Made by a program: the position numbers and the translations under genes
Origin: Dicaeum eximium
Lineage: Eukaryota; Chordata; Aves; Passeriformes; Dicaeidae
DNA: 64,000 nt
NCBI GenBank assembly: GCA_013396995.1
Contig: VWZP01006638.1
Span: 554,859 to 618,858, forward strand
Direction: 5' to 3'
Notes under the pieces: model-generated
Seen by the model: the letters and a program-made list of their open reading frames with translations, nothing else
Databases searched by the model: none
What the model was told of the DNA's origin: nothing
Shown: in pieces, positions 48,201-60,625 of the stretch
Layout of the letters: each line of letters starts with the position of its first letter
Numbering within the stretch: position 1 is the stretch's first letter

Positions 48201-51200
48201 AGTAAAACTCTCTAAGTTACTCATTCAGCATAGACCTGTTTCACTTTGCAAAAATTACCAGGGTAATAGAAAAAGGATAAATGCATTTATACCAGAATTT
48301 ATGTTAAAGTATAGTGTGTTATTTCAAAACACTATCAGATTTCCTAATTCTGAAAAGGAAGAATGAATTTGAAATATCTTACCCATAAGTCTTATCCGTA
48401 GAGGGTGAGGAGCAACACTATCAATTTCTGTTCCTAACAAATCTTTAGCAACAGTAAATATCTCCTCCTCAGTACAAACAGAAGACAACACAGTTGAAGC
48501 TCTTGTTTTGACTTCGAAGTTCACATTCTTCAGCTTCAATGTAACAGTTTTACCCTATTAAAAAAATACAATTTAAAAAAGGTTAAAAATCTATGTCATA
48601 TATGGCATAGAAACAATTATTATGTAGCATCTATATAAGGGCTCTTAAGCCCTAGTCAAGACTGTGTGCTTATTTGTGCACAGCAAGGGGCACTCCGAAT
48701 AATTTGTCTGCAAGATTATGTACTTGCCCAAAAATTTCTGCTGAAGTCAAATTCCTGAACTGGGTCAATCGACTGCAGTTCTCAGACCATCTGGCACCAG
48801 TGCATATACAACTGAGTTCATGTTTTGGCTAAAGGCACAACTTCTACCTCATCTAAAAAAATTATGTCCTCACCTGGAAATTTTCAGTGCCAGATATCCT
48901 AACTATTAAGAACACAAAAGTGATATCCCATTACAGATACACAGAAAACTTATTTCCTCCTGCACAGTGCTATCACAGCCACACACAGTATTTGTGTTTG
49001 AAAGAGATATTTCCCTGGCAGCACCTCCCAAAAAATTTGTGTGATTTATCATGTCCATCCAAATGTAAGTAACTAGCACTCTCTTTGTTCTAGTGCTTTT
49101 TCAAGGCTATCCCTTTGTCCTCCTTAGCTGACCATCTCCCTTTCAACCTGTCATCTTTTAAAATAATCTTTTATAGCTGAAGAAGATTAAAAACAAAATT
49201 CTTTTAGGTCCTAAATGTTATTCCTTGCTTTTATAAGACCTTCAAAGAAAATATGAACTGTTCTTTCCAAGTAATAAACAGGTATCTGAGGAGAAGGAAT
49301 AAAGGGATGGTTTCTACTATTGATACCATTGAATGGTATGAATAACTTGTCTGCAAGTTCAGCACATGTCAAGTTCTTAAACTAAAAAACTGGCTATTGA
49401 CTGGATCCTGTATGCATACAGAAAAGAAACAGTGTTTTAAATACACAGTATTACACTGTTGACCAAAGCATGGCTTATAGACGATCAGCCTGATTATTCC
49501 CTTAGAAACACTGCTTTTAGCATAAAATGTTTACATGCCAAACAACTCGATTAATTTTTCATGTTTCAAAACTCAATTTAATTTTTATCCCACATGTATT
49601 GCTAGATAGCCACCCCCACAACAACATAATGCTGCCTAAATCATTCTAAACATCTGCAAATTAAAGAACTCAGACTTCTGAAGATAGATTGCATAGTATG
49701 ATGCTGCTGAAAGCATTTATACTAAAGCTGCATAGAATTGTTGGAGTGCAAAGTGTCTTTTTGCAGGTAACCTGAATAAAATAAATACCTTAAGTCCCTC
49801 CTTCTGTAACTCTTGAGCAAGGTCTCTGCAGAGCTCTCGACACAAACTGTACTGGTCTTCTGCTGTGTTTATTTCACTGAATGTTCTAAGACAAAAATAT
49901 GATATTTTTCAGTATGAATCCTTTAGTATGCTCAATGTCTGCAATCTAAAAGTATTTATACAGTTAAGTAATACTATAATCAGAAGAATGTCGTATAGAT
50001 TAAAATGCTTGCTTCCAGGAACAATGATTATTAATAGGAATATTCTGTTTGCAAAGTGTTTGAAAGGCTCTTCGAATAATGAAATAATTTGGCCTTCAAT
50101 TTTTCATGCACTATTTGAAAATTATTCAAATTTAATGTCATTAATGCTTAAGTATTTGCAAGACAGAATACTAACAGTAAGTGAATTCACAGAGCCAGCC
50201 AAGTTATTTGTATTTAATCTCCGGCGTACACACCGTATAAGATCAGAAGAAAGCCAGGAGCTGGAAGTCAGCATCAGAGCCAAGTATCAGAAATAAATAA
50301 TGCAGGTGCTAAGAAAAAGATGCCAACTAGGATAATTATGTCTAGCCTCAGAAGAGGAAAAGCTATCTTTCTGTCAAAAATGTTGCCAACTACCTTTGCT
50401 AGAGCTTCTTAGGAAGGAAATTACATCTTCTTGTTGTACATTCGCTTTTCAGTAATAACATCACAGGAAAAGCAACCTTCAGTTAGCCAAGGTTTTAAGA
50501 GAAATGGAAAGCAAAACTTACAGACAGCACATGCTTTGGAAAGATACACAGATACACTGTTTGACGCCAAGCTTTATATTTACGAAGGCAAGGTCAATAA
50601 AATTACAATGGATTTTGCATTTCTAAGTTGCAGTCAGTTTTACCTGACTGTACTGAAAAGACATCCTCTATTATGATTCACATTCCCCTACGAATGTCTG
50701 CATGCTGCCAAACTGATCAGATGAGTATTTCACTGTGGGTCCCATACCGCTATCCAAGGTGTACCTCATGCTATTCAGACAATACTGCAGTGATTAAGAA
50801 GTTGTAAAAGTCCAAGACTTGAAAGGGACAGGATAGAGAGAATGCTATTTCAGGGTTGTCTCTTCCCCCATATAACCTAGTTTCATGATCTCAGAAGCCT
50901 GTAGTCTGGTCTAAAACTGTACCCTTTGAGGAAAAAGAGAAAGAAAAAAAGCAACACAGAAACTACTATAAAGATGCCAAATGTATCTGTCTGATTGCAA
51001 GGCAGGACAAGACTAAAGCCATACATTTTTCAGCTGTGATGGTACCAAAATCATATTGGGCTTACTGAAGCTGTTCACAGCAATTAAGTTGCAAAATGAC
51101 AGGACTAAGCATCTTTTCTTACCACCTTTTCTAAGAAAACACATGATCATAGGGATAACTTTTACAGTGCTTTACAGATTCTCCTGGCAGAGCCATTTTT

Positions 51201-54200
51201 AAAAAAAATTTAACTACTTTCTTACGGAACTTTACACTGGTGAAAACTTTAGTTAAGAAATACACGTGACTGCAGGCTACTACACTGATATTGACATTAA
51301 GCTTAAACACAAAAAAATTCAAGCCCTTATACATTTCTACCTTATCTTATGGCTTAAAGATCACTTTGATGCATTAAAGGCACTAGCAGAATTGGATGAT
51401 AAGGGAACACACAAACTGACAAAAATACCTCCATGGAGTTCTGGAGCCAAGGATAAAAACTAATGCAAGCTTGAATCTGATTTAGTGAGCGTGTTGTATA
51501 TGTACATTTTAAAATAAATACACAATGAAATTATACCACTAATAAAGGTATACATTACTTGGTATTTAGTGCTTCCAATGGTTAATGTAATTTTTTCAGT
51601 ATTAAAGAAGCATACCTTTCAGTGCTCATACTTTTTCTTTCTCCATCCCTTTAAAGAGAAAAAAATTTATTATACTTTCTTGATGTAGAAATGTTATCTT
51701 TTCAATAAACTCAGAGTCAACCAATCATGCTCAAATAACTAACAGCAGTCTTTTCTATAAAGTCTGGATGTTAACTTTTTCTACAAATCTTGTACATCAA
51801 GTTTAAACAAGTGCAAAATGGAGAATTAAAAAAAATACTGTCAATTAAGTAAAGACATAGATCAGTCATAGACGTCTTTAAAAAAAAAAGCTTAAAAAAC
51901 AAAACAAAAAATTCCCTCAAAACTCACTTATTATATCAGAGGGAGTCTGATTTAAAACGAAAACAACCTACAGATCCTATGCTCTCTCAGCTATAACTGT
52001 GAAGCATGGCTATTAGAATCCCATACAAACATGTATATGTGAATATTTCCTTCATGTGAGGATCTGAGGAAATAGTTTTCTTTCAGTCTAAATGATTGCT
52101 TAGATTAAAGTTGATGCGTTAAAGCTTTTTTTTGTTTGCTGCTTTCTTTCTTTTCAGTGTTAATTGAGTATTCTTTACCAACTCTTTTGCATATAAGGAG
52201 ATCCCTCAGAGGAATTTCATTTTAGGTCATTTTTCTGTTTGTAAGTATTTGAAATAACAAATTTGGTATGGTCAGATTTTCTTAAAAGAAGGTAGTCAGA
52301 CACAATACCTGTAAGATTAACTATTTACTTAAGACCCAGGTATTAATATATTAAGTGCTTTCTCTACACCAAAATCACTGAAATCAAGTTGTTGCTGACC
52401 AAAAAAACCCTCTTAGACATTAAAACAATTAAAACCCCTTTGAAATGCTCCTTTTTTTTTTTTTTTAATTTACTAGGATATATTCCAGGCTGTAAAATAT
52501 CTAACTAGGGAAAATAAGAAGAAAGAGCACACCAATTATTAAAAGACTATCCAAGGTCTGTTTACATATTAACAGAAAAAAATATGTTGAAAACTGTGTT
52601 TTCTTTTTTATCAAGTCACCTTCACCAAGTCAGTCTTACCACACATTTTTAAAAGTATTTTTATACTCTTAATGGAAAAAAACAGCACAAAAATTTGTGC
52701 TAGCACATTACTGGACTTCAGACTGCTAACTACATACATTATTTCGCAGTTAAATGGAAAAAAGGGAAGATTATTGTCAGAGAATTTACAGACACAATAC
52801 AGAATTGGTCTTTCATAAGTGCATAGTGATATTCTTGGACTTCTAATAAAATCAAATCAATGTCAAGCTATTTTAAAATATAATTTCAGTATTTTGGAAA
52901 GGAATTTTTTTTTTAAAAGGAATAAATACTTAATTAAGGCTCTTATTTAAACAAATAGTAAAATTCTATGTTTCGGGGTTTTTTTAAAGAATATGTTTGT
53001 CTCCAGGACAGTCTTGGAAATGACAAATATCGTTGAAAATATATATGCGCTACTAAGACTGACTTTTCCCATCCCAAAAAGGAGGCTAAAAGCCATTAAA
53101 ATACAGTGGACCTTAAAAGAATATATATTAAGAAGGATATAATCATCTCCAGTTCAATTCTACCAAATTCACTTGTTGATATGTCAAATATGTAATCCTG
53201 ATAAGGGACACAGAAACTTCCCTGACAATTTACCACCAGAGAAGATCAAATAATTTTGTCATTTTCATTATAATCAAGTAATCATAAACACCAGTGAATG
53301 GTGTATTGTTTTTGAAGAATAGGGAGTGTACAACTCTGCTTAGGACATCTCAGTTATGTTCAGCTGTTTTGATAATTATAAGGTTATCCTACCTTGATTT
53401 CTTGACATACAGTTATGTACAACTTCCCTGACAAAATTTTTTGGATTTCGTATTTAGATATGGCTGTACAAACCTTTGTTTCTTCATGTTTGGCTACTGC
53501 ATGTTAGACATAAGTATAACCATAACAGGCATCAGACATTTAAAAAAATATATTTTAAAAGTATATTTCCATAATATTTCCCAATTAAATAATATGTTCA
53601 ATATGTAACATACACAAGGAAACATTCAGAAAAACGTTAACACAAAAGGAAAAAAAACCCATGGCTTACTTTTCCAAATGTGTTGAGCCCAAACCAAGGG
53701 AAATAGCTAAGAAATTACGCCAAGATAATTCTGAAAAAAGAAGAGAAAGCAGCGCCCTCTGCTGGTAAAGTTCGGAGCAAGTCACAATTCCAAGGGCTTT
53801 TAACATCTTCTCTGTTACTTTTCCAATACCTGGCACCTAGAAAAGAGTATATAACACTATAGTGGAAAATTTCCATTTGTAAATCCATTACCAAGAACAA
53901 TTTGAATCAAACACAACATGGAAGATTACCTAGAAAACTCTATCTTTTCAGTAGAAATCTTGCTTCTAGAAAATGAAAACATTACATGACAGGACAGTAA
54001 ATGTCATTGTGTCTCTTACCTTTCTAATGGGCAAATCTTTTAGGAAGTCTAGCACTGCTAGTCTCTCAGGACGGATTCTGTATTGGCCGTTAGGTTTATT
54101 ACGATCACTGCACATTTTTGCTAACATTGTATTTGGTGCTATTCCTTAAAAATAAACAAAAACCATGATAATTTTAAAAAGCATAAGACAAAGTTTAATT

Positions 54201-57200
54201 TCAATTATCCAATATTTAAAACCCAAAGAGTAGTCTATACACTTGGCAAAGACTAAAATAAGGAAAAGAATTATGATCACTGATAACCAGATTTGATACA
54301 ACTCTGCAAAGAAATTTTGTGACCATCATGAAAGAACAAAAATACATGTAATAGATAAAATATAACTTAAATAAGGTGTACTTCCTATTTTAAGGTAGTC
54401 AGGGTAATACAACAGGTACTAGTATGTAACAAGAGGGGTTACATACCAAGTCCTGAAAAACAACATCAGTTACACGAGTTAACATTTTTATGATGGTGTT
54501 TAGGGTAAGAAAGAAAATGCTTACAATGGTAATTACAATGAACTCTTAAGTAACGAGACCTTTCTTCCTTGTATTTCAGTGAAAAGACTTTTCTGGACAA
54601 AATTTAACAAATTCTATTATTTTTTGGGCTATCGCTGGAATGTAGTAATTTATAAATTTATATACATTTCACAGACATCAGAGGAATTAGGAGGGATGGC
54701 TCTTTTATATCAAAGTAACTGTTTTTACAAATTAACTATGGAATTTGTTTAGCAAAAGAAAGAATAACTTTGTCCTACTGCCCTAGAGATCTAAATTTTC
54801 ATTTCCTCACTGACATAACATATTATTCAAGATGGTAGAAATAATACTACTTATTATTGATTATCAGTATTTTTTCAGTTACCCTGCTAATTATTTTTAA
54901 TTTTTGGGCTTAAGACCCCTGTTTGCACTTACAAAAGCTATGCCTGTTTTCTACACACTAACTTATCCTTAAGAAGGTAAAACTCCAGTAAACAAAACTG
55001 TTTTTCTGCTATCACTCATGAGATAACATACATGGGAGAGAGCTTCATCCTGCTTCGTCTTACTAGCTGTTTCTTCGCCTCTGCTTACATTCCACACTTT
55101 CCTGACCCTCTGCAGCTGCTTCATAAAGCTCACCATTGCCTGATGCCTCGCTGACCTGGTTCATAAAGCAGTTTGGATGGCATCAAACTAAGTGGCTAGA
55201 GACATACACTGGTTTTAGTCAACCAAAATAGCTGAGATTTAAAGGTGGCTTGTCTGAAATCAAGACATAGAACTTGACTGATAAATATTAAAAAACTATT
55301 AAAGAGTTCATTAACTTCAGCATATATTTACTTCTTTAGGACTAATATTTTAATGAATTTTGATATTGTTTTAAGCAAGGAATAGTGTGAAGTGAGAAAC
55401 ACATAACAGCACAGATCAGCTATTCAAACTAAAAGCAGTTTAGAAATCACTGACAGATGTCACTATGACCCATCATCTGACAAAAACAATTTACATGATG
55501 AACTAGAATAACCATCCCTTCTAAGATTAGCTCAAGTGCACTGGTCATTCTTTCTCACTGCTTTCTCTTATTTCAGTAGAAAGAAGCAAAAAGATGATGT
55601 AACTGTTTCAATTATTTAAAAAGGAGTAAAAAAAATCCAAATAGTAGTGGTTTTGATAGTCATGACATCTCTTGAAATAACTGGAAATCACAAGAAAAAT
55701 TCTTTGCAGACCTTCAAAGACAGTGTATTTTTTGTTGCGGAAGAATGCTGTGGCAAGAAGAATTAATGCCCTCTGAGATGAAAGTAGAAGACATTATGGA
55801 AATACAAAGATTAATTATTATTCCTGTGTCTGAATACCTGCACTAGCAGTCAGTTGAGTTTTCTGCTCAATCCTAAAGCGAATTTCCTTCACAACTTCCT
55901 CTGCAGAAGTTCCAAAGACAACTGAGTTTTCCAATGATAGACTTCTTTCTTCAAGGTTGTCATCCATCAGAGATGTGTTGTCTTCAAAAAGTACTGGTGA
56001 AGAAGAGACTTCACCTTTGTTACATTTAGCAGACATATTCATATCATCTTTATCTAAGTTAGACAGAAACACAAACAATTAATACATCCATATAGACTGA
56101 TCTCCTTCTGCAGTGGCTTCAGTGTTCATAAGAAGTTTTACTTCTTTGTATCTTTATTTAGAGAAAGCAATTGCATTGTTTTTTGTTTAAAGACTGGAGA
56201 GATGTAGCTGCTTAGTTTTTGCTATGATTTGAGGTTGGCTGAGATTGAAGGAATTGTCTAGTAGACTGGACATAACTTCCAGAAAAGCAAAAGGTTGAAT
56301 GGCCTGTTGCTACAGCGAAACCATCAAGATTTTATCATTATTTTTGTTTTATATCAGACTGAAGGCCAGATGCTCTCTTCCACAGATTTTTTTTCAATAT
56401 TCTCCAAAAAAAATGAGGCTTCTGGAATGTCAAGTTCTAGAATGATCAGCCTGGTGAGCTTCTCATTTTCAAATGCAGTCATAGTAGAACAAATAATGTC
56501 AGCAGCTCTTTGTCTGACTCTACAAACATTACTATTACAGTTTCACACTCTGAGCACTTGTTTCTGTTTCAGAGGAACAAAGGTATCAGGCAACTGTGAA
56601 GAAGCACATGACTACATATCAGTGACATTGATTTTGCAGGGACTATGCCAGTTTGTTGCTTTCTATTTTATTAATGCTTTTCTGTAGTAGTGTACGCTTG
56701 ACTATCCTCTTAACGACTGTTAGAAATTTTGAATATAGATAGCATAAACATTAAAGTTTGTGCATCATTCAACCATTTGTATGACTACTTATTTTCTACT
56801 ATTCCTAAGTGGATATACAATTGTGGATGTGGTTCCAACTCTGTCTTCTAGAGCCAAGTGAAATCCAGTAATATCTTGAACATTTCTAAAATCCTGTAGT
56901 GCCCCTGCTACTTATTTCTAAAATTATCAATCTGAATTGTAATGCAGACCTAAACCACATAATTTGGTTTAGAAAATCTAGCACCACTTTTCAAACATTT
57001 TCTTCACATTAAGAGAAAATAAATCCTTCAAGTCCAAATCATTAGCAGTGTACATTTTATTCAAAGGTGAGCAGAAGAGAAAGTTAATCTGTAAAATAAC
57101 TAAATTGGAGGTAGAGAATATGTGGGAGGACAAATTCTGGAAGCACTTAAGTATCTACACTTTCAGTGGGTGCAGTTTATCTGAAGCTTATAAGCACATG

Positions 57201-60200
57201 ACTGGGAACTCCTGCATGTCAGCATGTCTTACGCCATTTCACAAGGCAAGCAGCCATTCTCTGCTGCTGGGTTCACTCTGCTCCTTACCAACACCCGGCC
57301 AGCCCAGTGCTGTGCATGACCCTGTTGCACCACCGGGAAGTTGCAGCCCCACAGCAGTGCCTGCCTGCAGCCCCACAGCAGTGCCTGCCTGCAGCCCCAC
57401 AGCAGTGCCTGCCTGCAGCCCCACAGCAGTGCCTGCCTGCAGCCCCACTGCAGTGCCTGTCTGCAGCCCCACAGCAGTGCCTGCCTGCAGCCCCACAGCA
57501 GTGCCTGCCTGCAGCCCCACTGCAGTGCCTGCCTGCGGCCCCACAGCAGTGCCTGCCTGCAGCCCCACAGCAGTGCCTGCCTGCAGCCCCACTGCAGTGC
57601 CTGCCTGCAGCCCCACAGCAGTGCCTGCCTGCAGCCCCACAGCAGTCTCTCTAAATTTCACATTTAACAGGTCCTGAGGAGGAACTTGGACAGTGAGACC
57701 TGGGACATCCCAATGGCCAGCGACACCTCTGCCTTCATCTGCTTCCTCTGAGGACTGAGGGAGTGACTCATGTTCTTTTATATGATTTTTGAGTCTAGAT
57801 TATGATTGTTATATTGATACAGCAAACTGTGTGCTATCCACCGAGTCCAGGTTGTATTATAAATTCTTTCTTTTGCTACTAATAGATTACAGTGCACTGA
57901 TTCTGCTTGTAGAAGTCCTGTGCCATTTGAATGATAAATTCTGTACTATTGTAATAATGAAATCATACTAAGAAAAATAAAGCTTAAATTCTAACCATCA
58001 TTTAGTGCTTTCATGGTTCTTCCTAAGACCCCTAAAAGAAACACTCTGTCTCAGTGTCAGGCGACCTCATGAAAAGTGAATAATTTGCTTACCAATTCCT
58101 GTAGTGCTTTCTGTATTAAAAAAGAACCTTCTCCTATCTTTAGGCCAGTTCAGCCTTTCCTCCAAGTGCTCTGTTATGTTCAGGTAGGCTTCATCCAGGC
58201 CCATAGGCATAAAATTGGGATCATATTCAGCCAGTATTTCTCTAACCTTGATAAACACATAGTGAAAGTTTAAAGCTGTGTTGCTGTAAGAGGAGATCTT
58301 GACACAAAACTAGGATATGAACAAATGTACTCTGAAACTTCCAGATGATCAATAAATATTAAAGATCTTGACCGTACAAATTATTTCTTGATACTGTAAA
58401 GTTACAGCAGTGCTTCTCCAAGCAGTGAGGTATTAATAGTAAGTGAGAACTAAACAGCTTTTGAGCAGTGTATTTAACAGCAAAGGCCACTAAGGTAAGT
58501 ATATAAGGACTTCACAGCCACTAGGTTCACTGTGAAGTTCACTACAGTAACCATCTGAATAAAACCCAGGGGACCTGGAAACTCAGCAAAGCAGATAAAC
58601 TGATGCAGTTTTCTGTGCTCAGTGTGTGACATATCACATTAACAAAGGCTAAAAAAAACCATCAGCAACAACAGAATCCTAAGTGTTAAATTACATTGCA
58701 CTGAAGTTATAGATAATATTTCAGAGCACTGGTTAATGCCACAGGCAAAACCTGTTGGGAAAACCTTAGTGATAAATCAATTTTTCTAGAAGGAAACATA
58801 ATAAAATAAATGGTCAAAATAAAAGCTCTACCTTCTCTCCTGTCTCTTTTTTTTTTTTTTAAACCTGGAGGAAAATCTGACTATGTCATGTTTTTTCCTA
58901 TGTTTTTTCTTATCAGTTTGAGTCAAGTTCTTAGGTATTACAACATTTGTCCACATGCACTTCATCTTTCTGAAGCTGAATAAAGACAGGATTCACTATG
59001 AACTTTAAAAGACAAAATGAAATATATTTAAATATTTTCAATCCAAATCACAGGAGAAAAACATAACTAAAAATCCAGACTAAGCCAAATCTCTAATACT
59101 TTAATACTTTATCCTATCAAACAACAAATGAAATACGCATTGTGAAATACACATAATGAAATCCAAGATGCTTAAATTCAAACCCATTCTGAAATATGGC
59201 ATATTTATATATATTTTTCTTTTCTTTTTCTTTTTTTCAGAAGTGAAAAAATCAACTAATATCTAACTTTACATTTGTAAAAGGACTGTTGCTTCATAAA
59301 AATAAAGAATGCCTGACAAAATTTTATTAAAGTCAGAAGACCTGTGTCACTAGTTTGATTTAAAATGTACAAAAGATGTATTTTCTTTTTTTTCAAACAG
59401 GCTTTTAGCTAACACAACTATTTCCTCTGGCACTAAGTAAAACTACTTCCATTAAAGCAAAACATGATTTCTTTTCTCTATGTTTCTTTTGCTCTATGAA
59501 GTCCGTTCTTTTTAAAAAAAATTATCTGCATTTATAAGTCAGTAATGCTCTTTGTTTTTCTCTCCAGTAATGAGCACTCAAAAGTATGATTGTGCATTAC
59601 ATGAAATTATCATCTCCATGTTTCCTATGTACTTGCAACTTCCTAGTAATTAGATTATGTTCCATGATTTTGAACTTTTAAGAACAATAAAGCTCAAGAG
59701 ATTTTCAAAACTTCTATCAGCATCACTACTCTAACTTCAGTAGAATAGCCAGATTGGGCAAGTGCAATGCTTTTTCATCTCCTTGTCCAAAAGCACCAAT
59801 ATTTTGTTAGAGTTATGTTTAAAGCTGCATTACTGAAGAATTTAGTATTTATATTATCACTTTTCATACTATCTAGAACTGATCTTACTGACACAGTCTA
59901 AAACAAGTACACTCACTTTTGGTTAGAGACCACTTTCAGACTTACCTCTTTACTCACTTTGCCGTATTTTTCAAAATTTAGTGGTACTATAGTTAGATGG
60001 GGACATAGCCTCTTAGCAATAAATCCAGGCATGGCTGCACGCACCCCGAATCTCCTAGCATGGTAATTCGAGGTGGACTTAAGAGAGATTAAGTAAGTTT
60101 AGTGTTCAGTAATCAAACTTTTCATTAAGATTAGAATTACATAATGAAGTTCTAATCACATATCTCCATGCAGAAAAGTCTGACAAAGCTAAGAGTTGAT

Positions 60201-60625
60201 ACACATTTTCACTCCCCCTCCTCCTGCCTTTCAATCTGCTTACATACTTTAAATTTTCATTAATACACTTTTTACTGAAAAATCCAGCTTACATGGACAT
60301 CTAAGAATTGCTGTTTTCTTTATTATTTTGAGGTCTTCCACACTTCATATAAAATATCACATACATTACAAATATTACATATATGTCATTATATTTATGC
60401 TATTACTTTATGGTTTATTAGGCTTAAGATTCATGCAATTGGTTTCTGTATTAGTTTAACATTCAGCCTTACCAACATACTCATTGATCCCACTGCTATA
60501 GGTTTTTCCTTCAGCTCTGGATTGTCTCTCATTTCCACAGCTGCATAGAAGGCATCCATGTCAATGTGTACAATTGTACTGCTAAGGCTACGGCTCTGTT
60601 CCAGTTCTATCACAAGTTTGTCCAC
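45201..60625 (-). CDS. POLK: DNA polymerase kappa, incomplete at both ends
   Basis: Pol kappa is the Y-family DinB-like polymerase that bypasses minor-groove guanine adducts and extends mismatches in the nucleus, recruited by PCNA and REV1. Ten solid exons in transcript order are 60473-60625, 59946-60077, 58093-58246, 55838-56053, 54020-54144, 53670-53836, 51616-51648, 49789-49885, 48383-48554 and 46589-47551; a probable eleventh is 45201-45249. They encode about 737 residues from around human residue 86. Visible are the palm metal ligands (IDMDAFYAAVE with the steric-gate Tyr; LDEAYLNIT), the helix-hairpin-helix thumb (PGIGKVTEKML), the little finger (GKTVTLKLKNVNFEVKTRAS) and two UBZ4 fingers. 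All catalytic residues are intact and every phase agrees, so the gene looks functional. The N-terminal exons lie beyond 64000; the terminal PCNA-interacting exon was not found. Confidence 0.95.
45569..45759. mobile_element. Short LTR element containing the assembly gap
   Basis: The ends are TGTCCT and AGGACA, a 6-bp terminal inverted repeat starting TG and ending CA. The element is flanked by AGGGG at 45564-45568 and again at 45760-45764, a 5-bp target-site duplication. Inside, a C-rich stretch runs into 25 N and resumes as a G-rich stretch. It therefore could be a solo LTR with an unreadable GC-rich core or a longer provirus collapsed in assembly. Confidence 0.7.
45671..45695. other. Assembly gap (25 N)
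   Basis: A run of N between C-rich and G-rich sequence; the size may be nominal. Confidence 0.98.
46589..47551 (-). CDS. POLK: POLK large exon with two UBZ fingers
   Basis: 963 bases. It opens with the last little-finger residues (GVRVSGF) and continues as a mostly disordered region with two Rad18-type UBZ4 zinc fingers: CPVCFEKQ...HIDEC (47145-47216) and CPVCNSEQ...HVDVC (46680-46748). Both keep the C-x2-C ... H-x3-C ligands that bind ubiquitinated PCNA. The donor is TCTG|GTAAG, the acceptor CATTAG. An internal GGAG|GTAAGC at 47313-47321 is a strong, in-frame alternative donor. Confidence 0.95.
47552..48382. other. POLK intron, 0.8 kb
   Basis: AT-rich; nothing recognised. Confidence 0.6.
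48383..48554 (-). CDS. POLK: POLK exon: little finger
   Basis: 172 bases, phase 0 start: GKTVTLKLKNVNFEVKTRAS, then EEEIFTVAKDLL and APHPLRIRLMG. This is the DNA-gripping little-finger (polymerase-associated) domain, nearly identical to mammals. Acceptor TTTTAATAG, donor ATGG|GTAAGA. Confidence 0.95.
48555..49788. other. POLK intron, 1.2 kb
   Basis: No feature recognised. Confidence 0.6.
49789..49885 (-). CDS. POLK: POLK exon: start of little finger
   Basis: 97 bases: one finishes a split Arg codon, then TFSEINTAEDQYSLCREL and a helix ending QKEGLK. Acceptor GTCTTAG, donor AAG|GTATTT. Confidence 0.94.
49886..51615. other. POLK intron, 1.7 kb
   Basis: Contains a spurious 143-codon plus-strand frame (49865-50296) overlapping the exon. 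Nothing else recognised. Confidence 0.55.
51616..51648 (-). CDS. POLK: POLK 33-base micro-exon
   Basis: One base, ten codons (DGERKSMSTE) and two bases. Both junction codons resolve correctly (AA|G Lys and AG|A Arg), and the peptide matches the thumb-to-little-finger tether in mammals. Acceptor TCTTTAAAG, donor AAAG|GTATGC. Confidence 0.93.
51649..53669. other. POLK intron, 2.0 kb
   Basis: AT-rich with poly(T) at about 52451-52466. No other feature. Confidence 0.6.
53670..53836 (-). CDS. POLK: POLK exon: thumb, helix-hairpin-helix
   Basis: 167 bases, phase 0: PGIGKVTEKMLKALGIVTC, then ELYQQRALLSLLFSELSW and ISLGLGSTHLEK. PGIGK is the DNA-binding hairpin of the Y-family thumb. Acceptor TTTCTAG, donor AAAA|GTAAGC. 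Confidence 0.95.
54020..54144 (-). CDS. POLK: POLK exon: palm C-terminal part
   Basis: 125 bases: GIAPNTMLAKMCSDRNKPNG, then a palm helix and DFLKDLPIRK. The A-P-N-x-x-L-A-K motif is a Y-family signature. Acceptor TTTTTAAG, donor AAG|GTAAGA. Confidence 0.95.
54145..55837. other. POLK intron, 1.7 kb
   Basis: AT-rich; nothing recognised. Confidence 0.6.
55838..56053 (-). CDS. POLK: POLK exon: kappa-specific linker and palm
   Basis: 216 bases. The first ~45 codons are acidic and variable (a kappa-specific insert in the palm), then NSVVFGTSAEEVVKEIRFRI and EQKTQLTASAG, which are highly conserved. Acceptor TCTAACTTAG, donor GCAG|GTATTC. Confidence 0.94.
56054..58092. other. POLK intron with minisatellite
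   Basis: 2.0 kb. Its centre holds the 24-bp minisatellite at 57347-57650 inside a GC-richer block from about 57180. The rest is AT-rich. Confidence 0.7.
57347..57650. repeat. 24-bp minisatellite, about 13 units
   Basis: Unit CCCCACAGCAGTGCCTGCCTGCAG (24 bases) repeats almost perfectly in register from 57347. Units starting at 57443, 57515 and 57587 carry ACTGCAG instead of ACAGCAG, exactly 72 bases apart, giving a three-unit super-period. Because 24 is divisible by 3, all three plus frames and one minus frame stay open (for example repeated ACSPTAVP or QCLPAAPQ), but no splice or start evidence supports translation. Confidence 0.95.
58093..58246 (-). CDS. POLK: POLK exon: catalytic DE pair
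   Basis: 154 bases: VREILAEYDPNFMPMGLDEAY, then LNITEHLEERLNWP. DE in LDEAYLN are the second and third palm carboxylates that bind the catalytic metal ions. Acceptor TTTATCAAG, donor ATTG|GTAAGC. Confidence 0.96.
58247..59945. other. POLK intron, 1.7 kb
   Basis: AT-rich with T-rich runs near 58846-58860 and 59216-59240. Nothing else. Confidence 0.6.
59946..60077 (-). CDS. POLK: POLK exon: fingers domain
   Basis: 44 codons, phase 0: STSNYHARRFGVRAAMPGF, then AKRLCPHLTIVPLNF. R-x-F-G-V-R-A-A-M is the nucleotide-binding fingers signature. Acceptor TCTCTTAAG; donor GAG|GTAAGT. Confidence 0.96.
60078..60472. other. POLK intron, 0.4 kb
   Basis: AT-rich; nothing recognised. Confidence 0.6.
60473..60625 (-). 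CDS. POLK: POLK exon: first palm motif
   Basis: 51 codons, phase 0: LEQSRSLSSTIVHIDMDAFY, then AAVEMRDNPELKEKPIAVG. It contains the first catalytic Asp and the steric-gate Tyr that excludes ribonucleotides. Acceptor CTGTTCAG, donor TTG|GTAAGG. It is the 5'-most POLK exon in the window. Confidence 0.96.
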
